A stretch of 64,000 bases of DNA from the NCBI GenBank assembly GCA_002104985.1, contig MCGO01000208.1:1-64000 (forward strand). Direction: 5' to 3'. A program made the position numbers and the translations under genes. Under the pieces are notes generated by a model. It searched no databases and was not told the DNA's origin. It saw only the letters and a list, made by a program, of their open reading frames with translations. Numbering within the stretch: position 1 is the stretch's first letter; each line of letters begins with the position of its first letter. Shown here piece after piece: positions 55,669-64,000 of the stretch. This DNA is from Rhizoclosmatium globosum. Taxonomy: Eukaryota; Chytridiomycota; Chytridiomycetes; Chytridiales; Chytriomycetaceae.

Positions 55669-56662
55669 ATGGTTCGGCAAGACATTCACATCACAAATGC
55701 CACGATTATGACGGCTTCAGTTCTTTTGAACGGCTCGATCATTCTTGCAATTCTCCGAACGAAGGGTGTGCTTGTTGGTCGGTTGCAATGGACACTGCTG
55801 CTTCTTTTGGCAACACTATTTGTTGCAAGCTTCATCGTCGCCGTGGTTCAAACGCTTCTCGCAGTCGATCCAGGCCTTCTTTCACCTGGATGGATGAGGG
55901 TTATTGCAATCTCTGCGCAGATCGAACTTGCCCTTGTTTGGTTGTTCAATGTTGGCTTAAGCATCGAACGGAATGCCACGATCATCGACATTGACTTGTC
56001 TGTTCGGAACCAAAGATATAATGCACTATATCTAGTGACGACAGTGTGCACAATTGCGGGGCTTTCTGTGTATGTTACTTCTGTGAGTCCACGGTGGGAA
56101 GTTTGAAACAACGCCACTCAGCCACCCATTCTAACTATAGGGCTCCCATGACGGAATTCGACCAAACAAGAAACCCGAATTGTACATATGGATGGGCGTA
56201 AACTCAATGTTGTTCTCGCTGTGTGCCACTGTCGTTGTCTATCTGTACACAACAACATACTTTCATTCTATCAAGGCAATCGCTTTGGTCATGAATGCAA
56301 ATCGCCTAGAAATGAGTGATTCTTCGGTTATGTCAACAGCAGAAACATTGGCAGAAAAGTTGCAAGATCAAAGTGAAGATCTCGGGCGAATACACATAGA
56401 ACGCAAAATCTTGATTGGGTGTATCAGTTTGTTTAGTGGACTCATCATTTGCTATATGCCCTCAATGGTTGCTCATATCATTTCGGATTTTACTGAGGTT
56501 CCCGTTGACCCTGTCGTGGTGGGATATGCTGATGCGTTTTCTGACCTTGATACATTGGTGACTCCAATCGTATCGCTTTGTTTCCAAACTGACTTTCGAA
56601 ATGCTGTGGTTGAGTTTTATTTCACGAAGCAACAGCGAATTCAAAGCAAGATATTTAAATAA
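55669..56662 (+). CDS. Seven-helix G-protein-coupled-receptor-like protein
   Basis: Exons 55669-56082 and 56141-56662 join to 312 codons (intron with a TCTAAC branch site and CTATAG acceptor). Seven hydrophobic segments can be counted, including SVLLNGSIILAILRT, LLLLLATLFVASFIVAVVQT, LALVWLFNVGLS, ALYLVTTVCTIAGLSVYVTS, MLFSLCATVVVYLYTTTYF, ILIGCISLFSGLIICYMPSM and DTLVTPIVSLCFQTDF. The final TP...CF..DFR resembles the NPxxY-like end of rhodopsin-family helix 7 followed by helix 8. Short N-terminus, long third loop with Ser/Thr. The ligand is unknown; family placement is loose. A deleted sister lies just upstream. Confidence 0.7.
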
Positions 56663-56812
56663 AGAAGAAAGAAATGATAACACGAAATCACAATCACAAG
56701 AAATTGTGGTTGAGCCAAAGAAATATTAACATCAACGTGGAAGAGTCCAAAACTCGGCACCAAAAAAGTGATACGCCAAAAAAGAACCAACGAATCTTCA
56801 GCTTCAGCAAAT

Positions 56813-58536
56813 ATGACATTGCAAACGAGCAACAACAACGAATTGAAGGTTTCTGATACTGCCGCTCATTCAGGAGGGACGCAGACTCCCGTGTCCAAAG
56901 CACAAGCCTCACTCAACAAGCTTCATTCGTTCATCTCTCTCAAGAATACGTCTCGTCCTCTGCTCTGCCCAAATCCAATCGATCTCGGCAATGGACTTGT
57001 TCTGAGAAGAGCTGAACCTGGCGACAGGGACGAACTCGCAGCTTTCAATGCACGCATCCACTTCCCTTCTGGTGGTCGAGGAACCTTTGACTATTTCAGT
57101 CCATCTAACTTTGAAGGTGCCGAGCATCCCACGACAGACCATACAAACTTCACTGTCGTAGTTGATACGGCCAAGAACAACAAGATTGTTAGTTCGGTGT
57201 GGTCGGTTCCACAGATTTGGTATTACGGAAACCCGGATACGCTTGCTACTGAGTCGAACGCTCTTGAGACGGGCGTGCCCATTGTTGTCGTTCGTCCTGA
57301 AGGTGTTGGGACGGATGAAGAATATCGAGGCCATGGTGAGTGTTTCACAGCTTTCGTGATGCAGGCATTGTGCTCATTGACATTATAGGACTTATTAAGA
57401 AGCATATGGATGTGCATCATGAATGGGCGAGAGCTCTTGGGTCTCCACTGCAGTTTATTGGGGGAATGCCTCAGTACTATTGTCGGTTTGGATACGAGTG
57501 TGCACCAGAACGAATTGCGGGAGTTGGAGGGACACTTGCATCGTTGGAGCCGTTAATCAAGAAGAAGGATCCACGCTTTCAAGTTCGACAAGCTACTTTG
57601 GATGATGTTGACTTTATTATGACGACTGTTCGTGTCAATTCTAGTCGTCGTGACGGGATATGGACTGACGTGGACCAATTTGGTTGGACGAGTATTATGA
57701 CGGGACGTCAAGCGGGGTCGTTTACAGCCTATCACCATTACGTTGTCGAATTCGTGTCGGATTCTCCAGAAAGTTCTAAGGAACCTGTTCGTATTGGGTT
57801 CGTCGAGTTTAAGTCTTACAGTGGAAATATTCAACGGCTTGAGCTTGCAGACACTGACGTGGCTTCTTGGGAAGATTTTGCGAGTGCTGTTCTGGCATTT
57901 GTTCCTCAATTTCATAAGGAAGTGATGGCGGGAGTCAAGAAACAGATTCAAGCACCATACACTGCACCTCCGAAAGATGAAAGTTACGATAACTCAGCTA
58001 CACCTGTGATTTCTGATGAGAATAGTAACACTGTTCCCAACGATTGGCAGTTCTTTTTATCGCTTGGTGCTCGTCATCCTGCATACAAAAGTGTAGCAGC
58101 TTCGTGCCTTCCTCTGAAACGCGATCCTTATTATTGGTTCACAAGAATTGAATCTGTCCAGCAGTTTATTGAGTCTGTCGTTCCTGTTCTGAACGATCGT
58201 TTGCGACGAAGTCTCACGTTCAGCAAGATTACTTACACGTTTAGCATTACCAAGAGTGAATACAACGCGGGAGGCGCTCCTTTAATCAAGATTGAGAGAG
58301 GCAGAATTGTGAGCATTGAAACTTTGCCATTGGGTACAACAGTGGAGTCTGTGATTGAGAAAGGTGGCGAGTTTGTAACGTTCCAAGGAAACACTGCAAC
58401 ACGAATGCTGTTGGGACATCGAACTGCAAGTGAATTAAGACTGAATGGAGACGTGTACGGAAATCCAAAGTGTGTGAATGTGTTAGATGTACTGTTTCCA
58501 AGGATGGCTAATGATTATATTCTTGGTTTTGATTGA
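56813..58536 (+). CDS. GNAT acetyltransferase with C-terminal SCP2-like domain
   Basis: Exons 56813-57335 and 57389-58536 join to 557 codons. The N-terminal GNAT domain has LVLRRAEPGDRDELAAFN, VSSVWSVPQIWYYG, the acetyl-CoA-loop region VGTDEEYRGHGLIKKHMDVH (motif A), and QYYCRFGYECAPERIAG (motif B). A second GNAT-like half follows (57550-57930), then a C-terminal SCP2-like domain (LRRSLTFSKITYTFSITKSE and on). This order is shared with Eis-like and fungal acyl-CoA N-acyltransferases. The substrate cannot be deduced. No lesions. Start ATG 56813 gives a 50-residue Ser/Thr-rich leader before the domain. Confidence 0.83.
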
Positions 58537-58683
58537 ATGAGGAGTTAAATAAAGGGTTGATTGAAAGATAAGAGCACTTAAGAGAAGTGTGGCTGACTGT
58601 GCGTTTCCTTTCGGAACATTTTGACATTGCACCATTTCCGACGACAGAACAAAACTCAACTTTAAGGGAACCAACACATCATC

Positions 58684-59070
58684 ATGGCCCGCACTTACCA
58701 ATCGCCACTCTTCACAGCCGCCCTTCTTTTCTCAGCTCTTCTTCAAGTAGCCTCTGCGCCGCTTCCAAAGCCAGTCGCCATTGGCCAAAGTCAAAGTATC
58801 GCGGACGAGACGTCGAACTCTGCGCCAATTCCTGTTTTCACCGTCGCCGCGTCGTCGATCGCCGTTGTTGCTGTTCTTGTTGTCGTTGTTGGCGCCGTTG
58901 TTGTGCGCCGCCGAACCCGGATTCAGAGTGCGATAGTCCGCTCGACCTCAAACAATCCAAACTTTGAAGTTCCGCGAATCGAACTCGGAAATGAAAAGAA
59001 CGAAGTTTGTGTGTTTGGGACGACTATCGAGAAGATCTATCATGACGTTGTCTCTCAGCGAACACATTAG
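58684..59070 (+). CDS. Small type I single-pass membrane protein
   Basis: 128 residues: a signal peptide (LFTAALLFSALLQVASA), a short ~30-residue extracellular part, one Val-rich membrane helix (SSIAVVAVLVVVVGAVVV), the stop-transfer RRRTR, and a ~50-residue cytosolic tail. No family recognised. The helix is unusually Val-rich. Followed by ~700 bp without genes. Confidence 0.65.
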   Translation: MARTYQSPLFTAALLFSALLQVASAPLPKPVAIGQSQSIADETSNSAPIPVFTVAASSIAVVAVLVVVVGAVVVRRRTRIQSAIVRSTSNNPNFEVPRIELGNEKNEVCVFGTTIEKIYHDVVSQRTH

Positions 59071-59767
59071 ACACAGTTGTTGTTTTGTTCTCTGCATCTT
59101 CTTGTTTCCCTCTTTCCTCCTCTTTCTTATTCTGCATTCACTGCCTCTTGTTTTACATCTGCATATGCATGCTTTCTTCATACTAGAATAGATTCTTATT
59201 TATCTTATGTTTCAACAAAACCACGCCCAAAGAGGCTTTTACAATCAGAACACGGAAATCAAAAGCCTCCTTCGCAGACTCCAGAGTCTGATGAATACTT
59301 TGTGTCGAGAAATATCATCTTTTTATTTTCTCTTTCTCTCTTCTTTATTTGATTTTTCGTCCCAATTAACATATCCTTCTTACTCAAGTCAGCTTGAATC
59401 ACAATAACCGCATATGAATGCTATACATCATCGCTGATACAGTGTTTGGCCCAAACATAGCCCAAACCGAATCTACCCACGCAAACCACTGGGTTCTATA
59501 CTGTTGGATTAAGTAGAGCAGTCAGAGATCAGGACATACAGTTATAATGATCAAGTAATGAGGTATAGTTTGATCAAGAGCAGTTGCATCCCCGCGCATT
59601 TTTGAGCAGAGATAGAGAGTGTCACAATCTTTGATCCAAGTGTACTGTAGAGATGTTTGGGGTTGCAAATGGATCATCAGGACTCTGTAATCGTGATCCA
59701 GTGTTTCTGTGCTCTCCCGATTTCTCTCCTAGTGTAGCCTGTGTGTGTTTGTTTTGGCTCTTGAAAT
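59071..59767. other. Intergenic stretch
   Basis: AT-rich, pyrimidine-rich at the left end (59090-59160), with no supported gene. It must include the 3' end of the type I membrane protein gene and any promoter of the element that follows. Confidence 0.45.
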
Positions 59768-62700
59768 ATGCAATCAATAGCTGCTCCACAGTTCTATCCA
59801 CTCTTTCTATCCAAATCTACTCTTCTTTCTTCTATATATCAGGATTTATTACGAAGGTTTTGTGGTTGGAAAGGGTTTAGACAACATCTTGTTTCTGCTT
59901 GTTCACACTCTCTTCACCGCAAAAATAGATCTCCGCTTCAATGCCCAGAAGCAGAATGCAAGGATCTCCCCTTGTTTGGAAGCAAGTATTCATTGATAAA
60001 ACATGCAAGGTTACACCATCAACCTGTTGTTGGAGTTTATTACTGGAAAAATGACTACACAAGTATACAATTGTTTCTCTTTTTAGTCGATAACTAAAAC
60101 AAAGATTTTTATAGGAGAGGATGTACTTACTATGATTCAACGAAATCCAGAAAACAAAATGTTCAAGTGCAACAAGTGTAGCTATGCTGACCCCTTTCCT
60201 GAGAAGCTTCAGAAACACGTGAAAATTACAAAGTGTGGTGTTGGCCATCCTGCTAGACATGGTTTCATGTGCTTGGATTGTCCCTATGTTTGTGTGACTG
60301 AACGATCCATGAAACTGCACTGTCGGACTAAACATTCTGATAACCCATACTGGGCTTTCAAGCCAACTCTTGTGACAAAAGTTCACAGTAGCATCTATAA
60401 AATGTTTAAGCCTGAGGAAGGGTTCGATGCTCGTCAGAGAGCCAAGCAACTTCAAAGCCTTGCTCGGAAACAGAAAAAGGTGAAAAACACAGCGGGATCA
60501 CGTTCAAAAGCATACCTCTCAACTGGATTGGAAACTGCTGGTTTGATTGCCTCATCAAGCAAAACAAACACACCATTTTTAAACAATGTGAGTTCAATAT
60601 ATTCATAGCAAGTGGTTGTTTACTTAATTTATGGTAGATGGGATGGGACAAGTTGGTGTTTGGGGTTGATGCTATCAAGAATCCTGCAAACTACATTGCC
60701 TTATTGAAGGAGTCAAAAGATACCAAAGCTGTCTTTGTATGTTGTCGTCTGTTCTTGGAAAAAGTGAATGAGTTGGCATCATTGCCTGGAACGCAACCAA
60801 CCCGCACTGCTATCAAAATGCTGGTCGTAAGTCTACAAATGACTCTGGCTATGCAGGAAAGGTTTTCAAAGCTATTGACGTCAAAACCAGTATTCCAATC
60901 TACACTAGAACACTGGGCCTTTTGTTGTGATGTTGATTGCTCGAATGGAAGGGAAACCCACTGGCACAAAGCTGCCGAAACTCCGTGAAGAAGTGAATGA
61001 GGCTGTCGATGAATTTGTTCAATCTCTTGATGTCCCCCTTCTTTGCAGAACAGATGCTGTCTTTCAAAACCAGCAACAGGCTTTGGTCAAATTATTGAGG
61101 ATTGTACTGTTCGAGGACATTGGGTTTGATGGCCTTGACACTAGCCGAATCCATTTAGTGGAGGAGTTCTTGATGCTCAAGTTTTTGCAGTCTGATGGCA
61201 CATTTTGCAAGGAACAACTGATGACTGGGCCTTGTACTCATATTCTTTTTGCCTCTCGTTGTCTTGTCTTGGATTGGTGCCAAGAAATAGCTTCCTTTGG
61301 TTCTTGGATGCAAAAAGCTGAAAAAGAAAAGTAAGTTATGTTCTATTTATGTTGGTTATTAATGTTTGGAAAGAGAGATCAATCAAGTCATTGAGCTTGT
61401 AAGCTATGGGAAACACAGTCTTCCATATGCAAAAATGAAACAGTTCAAGTCAGTCTGTGGATTGATTGTGATGGGCAGTAACACAGCCAATTTAATCAGC
61501 AAGCATTGGACTATTCTCTGCCAAATGAACCAAAATTGGTCATTGACAATCGGGTTGGGATTTCAAAGACAATGTTCCGTGAAGGGTGTGCAAATTACTT
61601 TCAAGTTATATCTGAGGACTTGGACTCTTTGTTGTATGGAATGGATGTTACCAACTTCAAGTTTGATCCAACACATTTGACTGATAATGTCGCAAATACA
61701 ACACCAGGCTACAGCTTCATGACAGATGCAGCCAACAGCACTATTTTCACTGAAGCCAATGGAAATAGACTGGAAGAGCATCTCAGGAAAAAGATAGAAT
61801 TGAGAGCTATGTTTTTTGTACCTGGCAGGTGTATTTATAAGGCTGATGCTATGGAACAATACACAGGTATTACACAACTACTGGTTAGTATTATACATCT
61901 AACAAAACAGCAGTTCAAGTTGACAAGTTTATTTCTCTTTTGATGCTGGGTCTTACCTTGTTTTGTGGAATGCCTCCTCGTACGACTGAGTTTCAAATGA
62001 CGTCAATTGTTAATTCTGGTTTGGGAAAAAGGAATTTGATGATCTTGGAGCATAGACTCTGCATTAATTTGAGGTTTGTATTGATAGAATGATTAGGAAA
62101 GACTCATCTTACGTTACTTCAAAGGTACAACAAGTCGAGTGCAAACTCTGGATACCACAAGGACGTTTTTCGATTTGTTCCAGACAAGCTTGCACAAATT
62201 CTTATGAAGTATTTGGTGTTTGTGTATCCACTCTACACGTAAGGCTTCTTTGCAAAGTATCAATCATAAGATTACTAATGGCTTTCTCAGTGCATTCTGG
62301 GCAGATATGAGAATCCGCAAAAAGATGTCGTTCCTTACCCATGAAGAGGAAATTCATGCCAAGACTTACCTGTTCTTGAGAAATGGTGTTGAAACAAACG
62401 TAAAAGTATTGCATCGATTGTACATGCAAAGTTTCTGGAACATTTTCGGGGTCAATCTGGGAATCCGCCACACTCGACAAATGATGGCATCTTTTGCTGA
62501 TGACATTGACTTTGAAGAAGCTGCTGCAGCCACTGTGAATGAGACTGTTAGCAGACAGTTTGGGCACAGCTCCAGGGTCCACCAACTCAACTACGGGGCC
62601 ACTACTGACGGAGCTGCAGTTATTCGTAAAATGAAGAGCATCTCTGATAAATGGTGGCATTGGTGCTGTTTGGTAGGAGAAGTTGATTCTCAAGGTACTT

Positions 62701-62938
62701 TACCTGTCTCAAGATCGAGATCAGCAGGCACTGGGTCAGGAGTATTTGATTCAGTAGTAATTGACGTTGAACACAGTGATGATGCTGCAGACAGTGACAG
62801 TATGATGGTGGGGCTGAAAGTGCTCTTGGTGATGGCAACGTTGATCAAGAAATTGACTCTGTTCTGAGTGAGAGTACATTTGGTCATGAAAACATTGAGG
62901 AGCATGAATTCTGTGATGAAGACAACAGTGAAAAGTAA
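59768..62938 (+). mobile_element. Zinc-finger / tyrosine-recombinase-like protein gene (RecQ-associated or Crypton-like)
   Basis: Exon 1 (59768-60062) has a C2H2-like finger (CPEAEC..H..H); exon 2 (60115-60587) two more (FKCNKCSYADPFPEKLQKH; MCLDCPYVCVTERSMKLH); exon 3 starts 60638. The long middle part contains helical domains (60640-61930). The end (61940-62620) has features of a tyrosine recombinase fold: CGMPPRTTEF (first Arg), GVNLGIRHTRQMM (second Arg), RQFGHSSRVHQLNYG (His and Tyr). Single-base shifts occur near 60900, 61510 and 62810. The tail is acidic and ends at 62938. Fungal proteins with this order often precede a RecQ helicase, sometimes near telomeres; no helicase follows within the window. 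DNA cleavage or transposition is inferred only. Confidence 0.6.
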
Positions 62939-62965
62939 TAGGGACTGTTTGGACAAAGCCAGCAC

Positions 62966-63124
62966 CAGTGAGCAGGAATCAGTAGATGGTCAGGAAAGTG
63001 AAACTGATTCAGGAATGACGGACGGCTTGATCTAGATATCCTAAAGACAGTGAGCAGGAATCAGTAGATGTCAGGAAAGTGAAACTGATTCCAGATACGA
63101 CGGCTTGATCCTAGATACCTAAGA
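62966..63124 (+). repeat. Tandem duplication, two ~78-bp units
   Basis: Units starting CAGTGAGCAGGAATCAGTAG occur at about 62966 and 63051, each followed by GGCTTGATC..AGAT. They differ by a few indels. Confidence 0.85.
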
Positions 63125-64000
63125 ATTTAATGATCCTAATTTAGCAACTTTACTCCATGATTTTCAAGTATCTGGATGATAATGCTGAAGCCCTTGGATA
63201 CAATAACACACCCAGTGAAGATGAGGCTTGGGCTACAGATTATGATGATGATGATGATGACGATGATGAAACTGAAGGCTAAGGAGTTGTTTACAAAGAA
63301 GTATCACTGGCTCAAAACAAAAACGCACCATTCATTTAACCTCAATAAAACATTTCAGTTCTTTATTAACCAAGATGCCTATCACTACTGTAGTTGTGCT
63401 CACTGCTTTACTTGCATTGGTCTACTTGCTCAACTCACAGCCACTTTGATCACTGAATTGCTGCTGTGTTTACAATTATTTCAGAATATTAGCCCAATCC
63501 ACACCTTCCATGGCATCAGCCCTTGTTGATCTTGGTTCAGGACCCACGTCACAGACTCCTATTGGAGCTCTTGCCTACCTGACTTGTCACATCTTTGTCT
63601 TCCATCTCAATGCCTCCAGTGCACCTTGCCACAGTATCTCCTCAGCACCACAACTTGACCTGCCTTCAAAGATAAAGAAGCAACCGCAACTGCGAGACTG
63701 GTAACTGCCCATGGACAAACCAACAAGAAAGCTCTAACTCTCAACCTTTTTCGACCATTTCTACCAAATTGGTTGAGGCTCGCAGTCACTGCTTTACCCT
63801 CACACCTCTAATATGCACTTATAACTAACATGTCTTAGTAAACTTGACTTTATAGATTGTTTGAGTCATGGGTGCATGAGCTGAGAGGATTCTGGACTTG
63901 AGCCTGAAGTTGGCTGACTTGAGCCTCAAGTTACGTTTTCCCCGCACACCACTAATATCCACTCAGAACTAAAGTAAACTCTGACTTGACTTATAGATGT
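63125..64000. other. Repeat-rich tail of the window
   Basis: Contains a GATGAT microsatellite (63240-63270). Two partial copies of a ~60-bp motif (CACACC.CTAATAT.CACT, then ACTTGACTT.ATAGAT) lie near 63805-63865 and 63945-64000, with CTTGAGCCT.AAGTT units in between. No gene is recognised; it may be the 3' part of the element or an array that continues past the window. Confidence 0.5.

Noticed and set aside
63800..64000. Possible telomere repeats at the window end
   Set aside because: No short G-rich telomere unit is present; the repeats are ~60 bp and degenerate.

Overview
The window reads as nuclear DNA of an early-diverging, zoosporic-type fungus, most likely a chytrid. Genes are compact and split by short introns (mostly 44-70 nt, GT..AG with CTAAC-like branch sites). 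The set combines fungal core genes (Polo kinase, SNX3, Spb4/DDX55, Sec22) with GH18 and GH19 chitinases, tyrosinase, TRP-type and 7TM receptors, an LCCL membrane protein and Cache-HAMP sensors. This assignment is inferred from gene content and no species is named.

Layout. 0.2-1.0 kb: decayed RraA-family gene. 1.3-3.9 kb: ankyrin-TRP channel. 4.7-6.3 kb: secreted, probably GPI-anchored periplasmic-binding-like protein. 6.5-14.7 kb: a duplicated unit of [F-box-LRR type I, LRR type II, GH18 chitinase on the opposite strand], present twice and mostly broken. 14.9-24.9 kb: housekeeping block with MBOAT acyltransferase, Polo kinase and SNX3 (head to head), Spb4/DDX55 helicase and tyrosinase. 25-29.7 kb: gene fragments, a 22-bp G tract, a GFA relic, an LCCL protein and a small membrane protein. 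29.8-33.3 kb: two tandem Cache-HAMP sensor genes without a visible output domain. 33.9 kb: tRNA-Gln. 34.2-40.0 kb: CobW GTPase, Sec22, a small secreted protein, an aminotransferase and an HNH nuclease. 40.1-44.3 kb: an inverted copy of the chitinase/LRR block between two ~205-bp direct repeats derived from the 3' end of the neighbouring membrane-protein gene. 44.1-52.7 kb: that repeat-rich membrane protein, a DDCED-repeat surface protein, an AT-hook protein and a basic nuclear protein. 53.1-59.1 kb: GH19 chitinase, a 7TM receptor pair (one deleted), a GNAT/SCP2 acetyltransferase and a small type I membrane protein. 59.8-64 kb: a zinc-finger/tyrosine-recombinase-like element with tandem repeats.

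How the genes fit together. Several belong to the fungal surface and to chitin turnover: GH18, GH19, GPI-type proteins, tyrosinase and the LCCL protein. Others sense or signal: TRP, 7TM, Cache-HAMP and Polo kinase. The F-box-LRR/chitinase block and the zinc-finger element are the dynamic, accessory parts.

Caution. Many otherwise well-conserved genes carry single-base indels, often in short homopolymers (for example the P-loop of the CobW GTPase). Some 'pseudogenes' may therefore be base-calling errors. I call decay firmly only where there are several lesions, a large deletion, or a truncated copy.
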